This document shows, piece by piece, positions 36,153 through 50,192 of a DNA stretch of 64,000 nucleotides; position 1 is the first letter of the stretch, and every line of letters begins with the position of its first letter. Below the pieces are notes generated by a model. The model was not told the origin of the DNA, did no database searches, and worked only from the letters and a program-made list of their open reading frames with translations. Origin of the DNA: Auanema rhodensis (Eukaryota; Nematoda; Chromadorea; Rhabditida; Rhabditidae). Made by a program: the position numbers and the translations under genes. Location: contig OZ059894.1 of assembly GCA_964057225.1 (NCBI GenBank), positions 20,862,476 to 20,926,475 of the forward strand, read 5' to 3'.

Positions 36153-38960
36153 TGCTTCCAAAAACATTTTGACAAAAATTTTTTCGAAAAATTTCAAAAT
36201 AATTTAGCAAAAAGTAGATGTTTTTAGATTCCTTTTTTCAAGGCACAGACGATGGACAATGTTATTCAACGAAAAAATTAATTCTTCAGGGTGAAAATCG
36301 AGGATATAAGTGTGAACTTATATCAGTTGATATCTCGGTGCATTTTTAAGCTAGCGCAAATCTGATAACACAGATCGACGCAACTTAAAAATCCGCATCG
36401 AATGCACTATACTACATTGAGAAACGCTTAATACAAAAATTAGTTATGATCGTTTGAAAAATGATGCATTAGTGTATGTTGAGTTTCCATGTACACTCAA
36501 CATTGCTTCCAAAAACATTTTGACAAAAATTTTTTCGAAAAATTTCAAAATAATTTAGCAAAAAGTAGATGTTTTTAGATTCCATTTTTCAAGGCAAAGA
36601 CGATGGACAATGTTATTCAACGAAAAAATTGATTCTTCAGGGTGAAAATCGAGGATATAAGTGTGAACTTATATCAGTTGATATCTCGGTGCATTTTTAA
36701 GCTAGCGCAAATCTGATAACACAGATCGACGCAGCTTAAAAATCCGCATCGAATGCACTATACTACATTGAGAAACGCTTAATACAAAAATTAGTTATGA
36801 TCGTTTGAAAAATGATGCATTAGTGTATGTTGAGTTTCCATGTACACTCAACATTGCTTCCAAAAACATTTTGACAAAAATTTTTTCGAGAAATTTCAAA
36901 ATAATTTAGCAAAAAGTAGATGTTTTTAGATTCCTTTTTTCAAGGCAAAGACGATGGACAATGTTATTCAACGAAAAAATTAATTCTTCAGGGTGAAAAT
37001 CGAGGATATAAGTGTGAACTTATATCAGTTGATATCTCGGTGCATTTTTAAGCTAGCGCAAATCTGATAACACAGATCGACGCAACTTAAAAATCCGCAT
37101 CGAATGCACTATACTACATTGAGAAACGCTTAATACAAAAATTAGTTATGATCGTTTGAAAAATGATGCATTAGTGTATGTTGAGTTTCCATGTACACTC
37201 AACATTGCTTCCAAAAACATTTTGACAAAAATTTTTTCGAAAAATTTCAAAATAATTTAGCAAAAAGTAGATGTTTTTAGATTCCATTTTTCAAGGCAAA
37301 GACGATGGACAATGTTATTCAACGAAAAAATTGATTCTTCAGGGTGAAAATCGAGGATATAAGTGTGAACTTATATCAGTTGATATCTCGGTGCATTTTT
37401 AAGCTAGCGCAAATCTGATAACACAGATCGACGCAGCTTAAAAATCCGCATCGAATGCACTATACTACATTGAGAAACGCTTAATACAAAAATTAGTTAT
37501 GATCGTTTGAAAAATGATGCATTAGTGTATGTTGAGTTTCCATGTACACTCAACATTGCTTCCAAAAACATTTTGACAAAAATTTTTTCGAAAAATTTCA
37601 AAATAATTTAGCAAAAAGTAGATGTTTTTAGATTCCTTTTTTCAAGGCACAGACGATGGACAATGTTATTCAACGAAAAAATTAATTCTTCAGGGTGAAA
37701 ATCGAGGATATAAGTGTGAACTTATATCAGTTGATATCTCGGTGCATTTTTAAGCTAGCGCAAATCTGATAACACAGATCGACGCAACTTAAAAATCCGC
37801 ATCGAATGCACTATACTACATTGAGAAACGCTTAATACAAAAATTAGTTATGATCGTTTGAAAAATGATGCATTAGTGTATGTTGAGTTTCCATGTACAC
37901 TCAACATTGCTTCCAAAAACATTTTGACAAAAATTTTTTCGAAAAATTTCAAAATAATTTAGCAAAAAGTAGATGTTTTTAGATTCCATTTTTCAAGGCA
38001 AAGACGATGGACAATGTTATTCAACGAAAAAATTGATTCTTCAGGGTGAAAATCGAGGATATAAGTGTGAACTTATATCAGTTGATATCTCGGTGCATTT
38101 TTAAGCTAGCGCAAATCTGATAACACAGATCGACGCAGCTTAAAAATCCGCATCGAATGCACTATACTACATTGAGAAACGCTTAATACAAAAATTAGTT
38201 ATGATCGTTTGAAAAATGATGCATTAGTGTATGTTGAGTTTCCATGTACACTCAACATTGCTTCCAAAAACATTTTGACAAAAATTTTTTCGAGAAATTT
38301 CAAAATAATTTAGCAAAAAGTAGATGTTTTTAGATTCCTTTTTTCAAGGCAAAGACGATGGACAATGTTATTCAACGAAAAAATTAATTCTTCAGGGTGA
38401 AAATCGAGGATATAAGTGTGAACTTATATCAGTTGATATCTCGGTGCATTTTTAAGCTAGCGCAAATCTGATAACACAGATCGACGCAACTTAAAAATCC
38501 GCATCGAATGCACTATACTACATTGAGAAACGCTTAATACAAAAATTAGTTATGATCGTTTGAAAAATGATGCATTAGTGTATGTTGAGTTTCCATGTAC
38601 ACTCAACATTGCTTCCAAAAACATTTTGACAAAAATTTTTTCGAAAAATTTCAAAATAATTTAGCAAAAAGTAGATGTTTTTAGATTCCATTTTTCAAGG
38701 CAAAGACGATGGACAATGTTATTCAACGAAAAAATTGATTCTTCAGGGTGAAAATCGAGGATATAAGTGTGAACTTATATCAGTTGATATCTCGGTGCAT
38801 TTTTAAGCTAGCGCAAATCTGATAACACAGATCGACGCAGCTTAAAAATCCGCATCGAATGCACTATACTACATTGAGAAACGCTTAATACAAAAATTAG
38901 TTATGATCGTTTGAAAAATGATGCATTAGTGTATGTTGAGTTTCCATGTACACTCAACAT
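36153..38960. repeat. Four-monomer tandem duplication (2 x 1404 bp) within A/B dimers
   Basis: 36153-37556 and 37557-38960 share the order B with C94 (GGCACAGAC), A, B with G36 (TCGAGAAATTT), A. By eye the copies look identical. The stretch from 35451 alternates B and A for ten monomers, so this is a 4-monomer HOR made of two distinguishable 702-bp dimers. Confidence 0.88.
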
Positions 38961-40715
38961 TGCTTCCAAAAACATTTTGACAAAAATTTTTTCGAGAAAT
39001 TTCAAAATAATTTAGCAAAAAGTAGATGTTTTTAGATTCCTTTTTTCAAGGCAAAGACGATGGACAATGTTATTCAACGAAAAAATTAATTCTTCAGGGT
39101 GAAAATCGAGGATATAAGTGTGAACTTATATCAGTTGATATCTCGGTGCATTTTTAAGCTAGCGCAAATCTGATAACACAGATCGACGCAGCTTCAAAAT
39201 CCGCATCGAATGCACTATACTACATTGAGAAACGCTTAATACAAAAATTAGTTATGATCGTTTGAAAAATGATGCATTAGTGTATGTTGAGTTTCCATGT
39301 ACACTCAACATTGCTTCCAAAAACATTTTGACAAAAATTTTTTCGAAAAATTTCAAAATAATTTAGCAAAAAGTAGATGTTTTTAGATTCCTTTTTTCAA
39401 GGCAAAGACGATGGACAATGTTATTCAACGAAAAAATTAATTCTTCAGGGTGAAAATCGAGGATATAAGTGTGAACTTATATCAGTTGATATCTCGGTGC
39501 ATTTTTAAGCTAGCGCAAATCTGAAAACACAGATCGACGCAACTTAAAAATCCGCATCGAATGCACTATACTACATTGAGAAACGCTTAATACAAAAATT
39601 AGTTATGATCGTTTGAAAAATGATGCATTAGTGTATGTTGAGTTTCCATGTACACTCAACATTGCTTCCAAAAACATTTTGACAAAAATTTTTTCGAAAA
39701 ATTTCAAAATAATTTAGCAAAAAGTAGATGTTTTTAGATTCCATTTTTCAAGGCAAAGACGATGGACAATGTTATTCAACGAAAAAATTGATTCTTCAGG
39801 GTGAAAATCGAGGATATAAGTGTGAACTTATATCAGTTGATATCTCGGTGCATTTTTAAGCTAGTGCAAATCTGATAACACAGATCGACGCAGCTTAAAA
39901 ATCCGCATCGAATGCACTATACTACATTGAGAAACGCTTAATACAAAAATTAGTTATGATCGTTTGAAAAATGATGCATTAGTGTATGTTGAGTTTCCAT
40001 GTACACTCAACATTGCTTCCAAAAACATTTTGACAAAAATTTTTTCGAAAAATTTCAAAATAATTTAGCAAAAAGTAGATGTTTTTAGATTCCTTTTTTC
40101 AAGGCACAGACGATGGACAATGTTATTCAACGAAAAAATTAATTCTTCAGGGTGAAAATCGAGGATATAAGTGTGAACTTATATCAGTTGATATCTCGGT
40201 GCATTTTTAAGCTAGCGCAAATCTGATAACACAGATCGACGCAACTTAAAAATCCGCATCGAATGCACTATACTACATTGAGAAACGCTTAATACAAAAA
40301 TTAGTTATGATCGTTTGAAAAATGATGCATTAGTGTATGTTGAGTTTCCATGTACACTCAACATTGCTTCCAAAAACAATTTGACAAAAATTTTTTCGAA
40401 AAATTTCAAAATAATTTAGCAAAAAGTAGATGTTTTTAGATTCCATTTTTCAAGGCAAAGACGATGGACAATGTTATTCAACGAAAAAATTGATTCTTCA
40501 GGGTGAAAATCGAGGATATAAGTGTGAACTTATATCAGTTGATATCTCGGTGCATTTTTAAGCTAATGCAAATCTGATAACACAGATCGACGCAGCTTAA
40601 AAATCCGCATCGAATGCACTATACTACATTGAGAAACGCTTAATACAAAAATTAGTTATGATCGTTTGAAAAATGATGCATTAGTGTATGTTGAGTTTCC
40701 ATGTACACTCAACAT
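38961..40715. repeat. Five-monomer block related to 27027-28781
   Basis: The order is class E with C235; class B with A214; class A with T203; class B with C94; and class A with a changed 203 region (CTAATGC). This matches 27027-28781, 34 monomers (11934 bp) upstream. Two differences are that unit 3 has T195, not A195, and unit 5 has AACAATTTGAC and CTAATGC. Unit 5 upstream runs into the diverged island, whereas this copy does not. It may show the arrangement before the island arrived. Confidence 0.75.
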
Positions 40716-41768
40716 TGCTTCCAAAAACATTTTGACAAAAATTTTTTCGAAAAATTTCAAAATAATTTAGCAAAAAGTAGATGTTTTTAGATTCCTTTTT
40801 TCAAGGCAAAGACGATGGACAATGTTATTCAACGAAAAAATTAATTCTTCAGGGTGAAAATCGAGGATATAAGTGTGAACTTATATCAGTTGATATCTCG
40901 GTGCATTTTTAAGCTAGCGCAAATCTGATAACACAGATCGACGCAACTTAAAAATCCGCATCGAATGCACTATACTACATTGAGAAACGCTTAATACAAA
41001 AATTAGTTATGATCGTTTGAAAAATGATGCATTAGTGTATGTTGAGTTTCCATGTACACTCAACATTGCTTCCAAAAACATTTTGACAAAAATTTTTTCG
41101 AAAAATTTCAAAATAATTTAGCAAAAAGTAGATGTTTTTAGATTCCATTTTTCAAGGCAAAGACGATGGACAATGTTATTCAACGAAAAAATTGATTCTT
41201 CAGGGTGAAAATCGAGGATATAAGTGTGAACTTATATCAGTTGATATCTCGGTGCATTTTTAAGCTAGCGCAAATCTGATAACACAGATCGACGCAGCTT
41301 CAAAATCCGCATCGAATGCACTATACTACATTGAGAAACGCTTAATACAAAAATTAGTTATGATCGTTTGAAAAATGATGCATTAGTGTATGTTGAGTTT
41401 CCATGTACACTCAACATTGCTTCCAAAAACATTTTGACAAAAATTTTTTCGAAAAATTTCAAAATAATTTAGCAAAAAGTAGATGTTTTTAGATTCCATT
41501 TTTCAAGGCAAAGACGATGGACAATGTTATTCAACGAAAAAATTGATTCTTCAGGGTGAAAATCGAGGATATAAGTGTGAACTTATATCAGTTGATATCT
41601 CGGTGCATTTTCAAGCTAGCGCAAATCTGATAACACAGATCGACGCAGCTTAAAAATCCGCATCGAATGCACTATACTACATTGAGAAACGCTTAATACA
41701 AAAATTAGTTATGATCGTTTGAAAAATGATGCATTAGTGTATGTTGAGTTTCCATGTACACTCAACAT
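40716..41768. repeat. B, A-left/C-right, A with C195
   Basis: The unit at 40716 is class B. The unit at 41067 has class A left-half markers and CTTCAAAATCC (C235) on the right. The unit at 41418 is class A with C195 (TTTTCAAGC). There are two adjacent A-left units, so the dimer order is broken. Confidence 0.75.
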
Positions 41769-44576
41769 TGCTTCCAAAAACATTTTGACAAAAATTTTTT
41801 CGAAAAATTTCAAAATAATTTAGCAAAAAGTAGATGTTTTTAGATTCCATTTTTCAAGGCAAAGACGATGGACAATGTTATTCAACGAAAAAATTGATTC
41901 TTCAGGGTGAAAATCGAGGATATAAGTGTGAACTTATATCAGTTGATATCTCGGTGCATTTTTAAGCTAGTGCAAATCTGATAACACAGATCGACGCAGC
42001 TTAAAAATCCGCATCGAATGCACTATACTACATTGAGAAACGCTTAATACAAAAATTAGTTATGATCGTTTGAAAAATGATGCATTAGTGTATGTTGAGT
42101 TTCCATGTACACTCAACATTGCTTCCAAAAACATTTTGACAAAAATTTTTTCGAAAAATTTCAAAATAATTTAGCAAAAAGTAGATGTTTTTAGATTCCT
42201 TTTTTCAAGGCAAAGACGATGGACAATGTTATTCAACGAAAAAATTAATTCTTCAGGGTGAAAATCGAGGATATAAGTGTGAACTTATATCAGTTGATAT
42301 CTCGGTGCATTTTTAAGCTAGCGCAAATCTGATAACACAGATCGACGCAACTTAAAAATCCGCATCGAATGCACTATACTACATTGAGAAACGCTTAATA
42401 CAAAAATTAGTTATGATCGTTTGAAAAATGATGCATTAGTGTATGTTGAGTTTCCATGTACACTCAACATTGCTTCCAAAAACATTTTGACAAAAATTTT
42501 TTCGAAAAATTTCAAAATAATTTAGCAAAAAGTAGATGTTTTTAGATTCCATTTTTCAAGGCAAAGACGATGGACAATGTTATTCAACGAAAAAATTGAT
42601 TCTTCAGGGTGAAAATCGAGGATATAAGTGTGAACTTATATCAGTTGATATCTCGGTGCATTTTTAAGCTAGCGCAAATCTGATAACACAGATCGACGCA
42701 GCTTAAAAATCCGCATCGAATGCACTATACTACATTGAGAAACGCTTAATACAAAAATTAGTTATGATCGTTTGAAAAATGATGCATTAGTGTATGTTGA
42801 GTTTCCATGTACACTCAACATTGCTTCCAAAAACATTTTGACAAAAAATTTTTCGAAAAATTTCAAAATAATTTAGCAAAAAGTAGATGTTTTTAGATTC
42901 CTTTTTTCAAGGCAAAGACGATGGACAATGTTATTCAACGAAAAAATTAATTCTTCAGGGTGAAAATCGAGGATATAAGTGTGAACTTATATCAGTTGAT
43001 ATCTCGGTGCATTTTTAAGCTAGCGCAAATCTGATAACACAGATCGACGCAACTTAAAAATCCGCATCGAATGCACTATACTACATTGAGAAACGCTTAA
43101 TACAAAAATTAGTTATGATCGTTTGAAAAATGATGCATTAGTGTATGTTGAGTTTCCATGTACACTCAACATTGCTTCCAAAAACATTTTGACAAAAATT
43201 TTTTCGAAAAATTTCAAAATAATTTAGCAAAAAGTAGATGTTTTTAGATTCCATTTTTCAAGGCAAAGACGATGGACAATGTTATTCAACGAAAAAATTG
43301 ATTCTTCAGGGTGAAAATCGAGGATATAAGTGTGAACTTATATCAGTTGATATCTCGGTGCATTTTCAAGCTAGCGCAAATCTGATAACACAGATCGACG
43401 CAGCTTAAAAATCCGCATCGAATGCACTATACTACATTGAGAAACGCTTAATACAAAAATTAGTTATGATCGTTTGAAAAATGATGCATTAGTGTATGTT
43501 GAGTTTCCATGTACACTCAACATTGCTTCCAAAAACATTTTGACAAAAATTTTTTCGAAAAATTTCAAAATAATTTAGCAAAAAGTAGATGTTTTTAGAT
43601 TCCTTTTTTCAAGGCACAGACGATGGACAATGTTATTCAACGAAAAAATTAATTCTTCAGGGTGAAAATCGAGGATATAAGTGTGAACTTATATCAGTTG
43701 ATATCTCGGTGCATTTTTAAGCTAGCGCAAATCTGATAACACAGATCGACGCAACTTAAAAATCCGCATCGAATGCACTATACTACATTGAGAAACGCTT
43801 AATACAAAAATTAGTTATGATCGTTTGAAAAATGATGCATTAGTGTATGTTGAGTTTCCATGTACACTCAACATTGCTTCCAAAAACATTTTGACAAAAA
43901 TTTTTTCGAAAAATTTCAAAATAATTTAGCAAAAAGTAGATGTTTTTAGATTCCATTTTTCAAGGCAAAGACGATGGACAATGTTATTCAACGAAAAAAT
44001 TGATTCTTCAGGGTGAAAATCGAGGATATAAGTGTGAACTTATATCAGTTGATATCTCGGTGCATTTTTAAGCTAGCGCAAATCTGATAACACAGATCGA
44101 CGCAGCTTAAAAATCCGCATCGAATGCACTATACTACATTGAGAAACGCTTAATACAAAAATTAGTTATGATCGTTTGAAAAATGATGCATTAGTGTATG
44201 TTGAGTTTCCATGTACACTCAACATTGCTTCCAAAAACATTTTGACAAAAATTTTTTCGAAAAATTTCAAAATAATTTAGCAAAAAGTAGATGTTTTTAG
44301 ATTCCTTTTTTCAAGGCAAAGACGATGGACAATGTTATTCAACGAAAAAATTAATTCTTCAGGGTGAAAATCGAGGATATAAGTGTGAACTTATATCAGT
44401 TGATATCTCGGTGCATTTTTAAGCTAGCGCAAATCTGATAACACAGATCGACGCAACTTAAAAATCCGCATCGAATGCACTATACTACATTGAGAAACGC
44501 TTAATACAAAAATTAGTTATGATGGTTTGAAAAATGATGCATTAGTGTATGTTGAGTTTCCATGTACACTCAACAT
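41769..44576. repeat. 702-bp A/B dimer HOR, four dimers
   Basis: Eight units alternate A and B. Unit 1 has T203, unit 4 has A27, unit 5 has C195 and unit 6 has C94. The order of T203, plain B, plain A, A27, A and C94 parallels the 7-monomer HOR at 20709-23165. The last unit has GATGGTTTG (near 44523). Confidence 0.85.
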
Positions 44577-46682
44577 TGCTTCCAAAAACATTTTGACAAA
44601 AATTTTTTCGAAAAATTGCAAAATAATTTAGCAAAAAGTAGATGTTTTTAGATTCCATTTTTCAAGGCAAAGACGATGGACAATGTTATTCAACGAAAAA
44701 ATTGATTCTTCAGGGTGAAAATCGAGGATATAAGTGTAAACTTATATCAGTTGATATCTCGGTGCATTTTTAAGCTAGCGCAAATCTGATAACACAGAAC
44801 GACGCAGCTTAAAAATTCGCATCGAATGCACTATACTACATTGAAAAACGCTTAATACAAAAATTAGTTATGATCGTTTGAAAAATGATGCATTAGTGTA
44901 TGTTGAGTTTCCATGTACACTCAACATTGCTTCCAAAAACATTTTGACAAAAATTTTTTCGAAAAATTTCGAAATAATTTAGCAAAAAGTAGATGTTTTT
45001 AGATTCCATTTTTCAAGGCAAAGACGATGGACAATGTTATTCAACGAAAAAATTAATTCTTCAGGGTGAAAATCGAGGATATAAGTGTGAACATATATCA
45101 GTTGATATCTCGGTGCATTTTTAAGCTAGCGCAAATCTGATAACACAGATCGACGCAGCTTCAAAATCCGCATCGAATGCACTATACTACATTGCGAAAC
45201 GCTTAATACAAAAATTAGTTATGATCGTTTGAAAAATGATGCATTAGTGTATGTTGAGTTTCCATGTACACTCAACATTGCTTCCAAAAACATTTTGACA
45301 AAAATTTTTTCAAAAAATTTCAAAATAATTTAGCAAAAAGTAGATGTTTTTAGATTCCATTTTTCAAGGCAAAGACGATGGACAATGTTATTCAACGAAA
45401 AAATTAATTCTTCAGGGTGAAAATCGAGGATATAAGTGTGAACTTATATCAGTTGATATCTCGGTGCATTTTTAAGCTAGCGCAAATCTGATAACACAGA
45501 TCGACGCAGCTTCAAAATCCGCATCGAATGCACTATACTACATTGAGAAACGCTTAATACAAAAATTAGTTATGATCGTTTGAAAAATGATGCATTAGTG
45601 TATGTTGAGTTTCCATGTACACTCAACATTGCTTCCAAAAACATTTTGACAAAAATTTTTTCGAAAAATTTCGAAATAATTTAGCAAAAAGTAGGTGTTT
45701 TTAGATTCCATTTTTCAAGGCAAAGACGATGGACAATGTTATTCAACGAAAAAATTAATTCTTCAGGGTGAAAATCGAGGATATAAGTGTGAACTTATAT
45801 CAGTTGATATCTCGGTGCATTTTTAAGCTAGCGCAAATCTGATAACACAGATCGACGCAGCTTAAAAATTCGCATCGAATGCACTATACTACATTGAGAA
45901 ACGCTGAATACAAAAATTAGTTATGATCGTTTGAAAAATGATGCATTAGTGTATGTTGAGTTTCCATGTACACTCAACATTGCTTCCAAAAACATTTTGA
46001 CAAAAATTTTTTCGAAAAATTTCAAAATAATTTAGCAAAAAGTAGATGTTTTTAGATTCCATTTTTCAAGGCAAAGACGATGGACAATGTTATTCAACGA
46101 AAAAATTGATTCTTCAGGGTGAAAATCGAGGATATAAGTGTGAACTTATATCAGTTGATATCTCGGTGCATTTTTAAGCTAGCGCAAATCTGATAACACA
46201 GATCGACGCAGCTTAAAAATCCGCATCGAATGCACTATACTACATTGAGAAACGCTTAATACAAAAATTAGTTATGATCGTTTGAAAAATGATGCATTAG
46301 TGTATGTTGAGTTTCCATGTACACTCAACATTGCTTCCAAAAACATTTTGACAAAAATTTTTTCGAAAAATTTCAAAATAATTTAGCAAAAAGTAGATGT
46401 TTTTAGATTCCTTTTTTCAAGGCAAAGACGATGGACAATGTTATTCAACGAAAAAATTAATTCTTCAGGGTGAAAATCGAGGATATAAGTGTGAACTTAT
46501 ATCAGTTGATATCTCGGTGCATTTTTAAGCTAGCGCAAATCTGATAACACAGATCGACGCAACTTAAAAATCCGCATCGAATGCACTATACTACATTGAG
46601 AAACGCTTAATACAAAAATTAGTTATGATCGTTTGAAAAATGATGCATTAGTGTATGTTGAGTTTCCATGTACACTCAACAT
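44577..46682. repeat. Six-monomer HOR, copy 1
   Basis: Unit 1 is class N with AATTGCAAAATAA (T42G) and A162. Unit 2 has G44, GAACATATATC, C235 and ATTGCGAAACG. Unit 3 has TTTTCAAAAAATTTC (G34A) with C235. Unit 4 has G44, T223 with T241, and CGCTGAATAC (T277G). Unit 5 is A and unit 6 is B. Private to this copy are ATTGAAAAACG in unit 1 and GTAGGTGTTT in unit 4. Confidence 0.88.
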
Positions 46683-48788
46683 TGCTTCCAAAAACATTTT
46701 GACAAAAATTTTTTCGAAAAATTGCAAAATAATTTAGCAAAAAGTAGATGTTTTTAGATTCCATTTTTCAAGGCAAAGTCGATGGACAATGTTATTCAAC
46801 GAAAAAATTGATTCTTCAGGGTGAAAATCGAGGATATAAGTGTAAACTTATATCAGTTGATATCTCGGTGCATTTTTAAGCTAGCGCAAATCTGATAACA
46901 CAGAACGACGCAGCTTAAAAATTCGCATCGAATGCACTATACTACATTGAGAAACGCTTAATACAAAAATTAGTTATGATCGTTTGAAAAATGATGCATT
47001 AGTGTATGTTGAGTTTCCATGTACACTCAACATTGCTTCCAAAAACATTTTGACAAAAATTTTTTCGAAAAATTTCGAAATAATTTAGCAAAAAGTAGAT
47101 GTTTTTAGATTCCATTTTTCAAGGCAAAGACGATGGACAATGTTATTCAACGAAAAAATTAATTCTTCAGGGTGAAAATCGAGGATATAAGTGTGAACAT
47201 ATATCAGTTGATATCTCGGTGCATTTTTAAGCTAGCGCAAATCTGATAACACAGATCGACGCAGCTTCAAAATCCGCATCGAATGCACTATACTACATTG
47301 CGAAACGCTTAATACAAAAATTAGTTATGATCGTTTGAAAAATGATGCATTAGTGTATGTTGAGTTTCCATGTACACTCAACATTGCTTCCAAAAACATT
47401 TTGACAAAAATTTTTTCAAAAAATTTCAAAATAATTTAGCAAAAAGTAGATGTTTTTAGATTCCATTTTTCAAGGCAAAGACGATGGACAATGTTATTCA
47501 ACGAAAAAATTAATTCTTCAGGGTGAAAATCGAGGATATAAGTGTGAACTTATATCAGTTGATATCTCGGTGCATTTTTAAGCTAGCGCAAATCTGATAA
47601 CACAGATCGACGCAGCTTCAAAATCCGCATCGAATGCACTATACTACATTGAGAAACGCTTAATACAAAAATTAGTTATGATCGTTTGAAAAATGATGCA
47701 TTAGTGTATGTTGAGTTTCCATGTACACTCAACATTGCTTCCAAAAACATTTTGACAAAAATTTTTTCGAAAAATTTCGAAATAATTTAGCAAAAAGTAG
47801 ATGTTTTTAGATTCCATTTTTCAAGGCAAAGACGATGGACAATGTTATTCAACGAAAAAATTAATTCTTCAGGGTGAAAATCGAGGATATAAGTGTGAAC
47901 TTATATCAGTTGATATCTCGGTGCATTTTTAAGCTAGCGCAAATCTGATAACACAGATCGACGCAGCTTAAAAATTCGCATCGAATGCACTATACTACAT
48001 TGAGAAACGCTGAATACAAAAATTAGTTATGATCGTTTGAAAAATGATGCATTAGTGTATGTTGAGTTTCCATGTACACTCAACATTGCTTCCAAAAACA
48101 TTTTGACAAAAATTTTTTCGAAAAATTTCAAAATAATTTAGCAAAAAGTAGATGTTTTTAGATTCCATTTTTCAAGGCAAAGACGATGGACAATGTTATT
48201 CAACGAAAAAATTGATTCTTCAGGGTGAAAATCGAGGATATAAGTGTGAACTTATATCAGTTGATATCTCGGTGCATTTTTAAGCTAGCGCAAATCTGAT
48301 AACACAGATCGACGCAGCTTAAAAATCCGCATCGAATGCACTATACTACATTGAGAAACGCTTAATACAAAAATTAGTTATGATCGTTTGAAAAATGATG
48401 CATTAGTGTATGTTGAGTTTCCATGTACACTCAACATTGCTTCCAAAAACATTTTGACAAAAATTTTTTCGAAAAATTTCAAAATAATTTAGCAAAAAGT
48501 AGATGTTTTTAGATTCCTTTTTTCAAGGCACAGACGATGGACAATGTTATTCAACGAAAAAATTAATTCTTCAGGGTGAAAATCGAGGATATAAGTGTGA
48601 ACTTATATCAGTTGATATCTCGGTGCATTTTTAAGCTAGCGCAAATCTGATAACACAGATCGACGCAACTTAAAAATCCGCATCGAATGCACTATACTAC
48701 ATTGAGAAACGCTTAATACAAAAATTAGTTATGATCGTTTGAAAAATGATGCATTAGTGTATGTTGAGTTTCCATGTACACTCAACAT
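46683..48788. repeat. Six-monomer HOR, copy 2
   Basis: It has the same six-unit order and markers as 44577-46682, directly adjacent at 2106 bp. Differences are AAAGTCGATGG in unit 1 and a C94 class B unit (GGCACAGAC) at position 6. The four marker-rich units (T42G, T166A, G34A, T277G) are kept in order. Confidence 0.88.
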
Positions 48789-50192
48789 TGCTTCCAAAAA
48801 CATTTTGACAAAAATTTTTTCGAAAAATTTCAAAATAATTTAGCAAAAAGTAGATGTTTTTAGATTCCATTTTTCAAGGCAAAGACGATGGACAATGTTA
48901 TTCAACGAAAAAATTGATTCTTCAGGGTGAAAATCGAGGATATAAGTGTGAACTTATATCAGTTGATATCTCGGTGCATTTTTAAGCTAGCGCAAATCTG
49001 ATAACACAGATCGACGCAGCTTAAAAATCCGCATCGAATGCACTATACTACATTGAGAAACGCTTAATACAAAAATTAGTTATGATCGTTTGAAAAATGA
49101 TGCATTAGTGTATGTTGAGTTTCCATGTACACTCAACATTGCTTCCAAAAACATTTTGACAAAAATTTTTTCGAAAAATTTCAAAATAATTTAGCAAAAA
49201 GTAGATGTTTTTAGATTCCTTTTTTCAAGGCAAAGACGATGGACAATGTTATTCAACGAAAAAATTAATTCTTCAGGGTGAAAATCGAGGATATAAGTGT
49301 GAACTTATATCAGTTGATATCTCGGTGCATTTTCAAGCTAGCGCAAATCTGATAACACAGATCGACGCAACTTAAAAATCCGCATCGAATGCACTATACT
49401 ACATTGAGAAACGCTTAATACAAAAATTAGTTATGATCGTTTGAAAAATGATGCATTAGTGTATGTTGAGTTTCCATGTACACTCAACATTGCTTCCAAA
49501 AACATTTTGACAAAAATTTTTTCGAAAAATTGCAAAATAATTTAGCAAAAAGTAGATGTTTTTAGATTCCATTTTTCAAGGCAAAGACGATGGACAATGT
49601 TATTCAACGAAAAAATTGATTCTTCAGGGTGAAAATCGAGGATATAAGTGTAAACTTATATCAGTTGATATCTCGGTGCATTTTTAAGCTAGCGCAAATC
49701 TGATAACACAGATCGACGCAGCTTAAAAATCCGCATCGAATGCACTATACTACATTGAGAAACGCTTAATACAAAAATTAGTTATGATCGTTTGAAAAAT
49801 GATGCATTAGTGTATGTTGAGTTTCCATGTACACTCAACATTGCTTCCAAAAACATTTTGACAAAAATTTTTTCGAAAAATTTCAAAATAATTTAGCAAA
49901 AAGTAGATGTTTTTAGATTCCTTTTTTCAAGGCAAAGACGATGGACAATGTTATTCAACGAAAAAATTAATTCTTCAGGGTGAAAATCGAGGATATAAGT
50001 GTGAACTTATATCAGTTGATATCTCGGTGCATTTTCAAGCTAGCGCAAATCTGATAACACAGATCGACGCAACTTAAAAATCCGCATCGAATGCACTATA
50101 CTACATTGAGAAACGCTTAATACAAAAATTAGTTATGATCGTTTGAAAAATGATGCATTAGTGTATGTTGAGTTTCCATGTACACTCAACAT
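48789..50192. repeat. Four-monomer spacer with a dimer duplication
   Basis: The order is class A (48789), B with C195 (49140), a chimera (49491) and B with C195 (49842). The chimera has the class N left half (AATTGCAAAATAA, A162) and the class A right half (T223, G231, C241), switching between 49652 and 49713. A 702-bp tandem duplication with crossover between monomers 48789 and 50193 would produce exactly this order. Confidence 0.83.
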
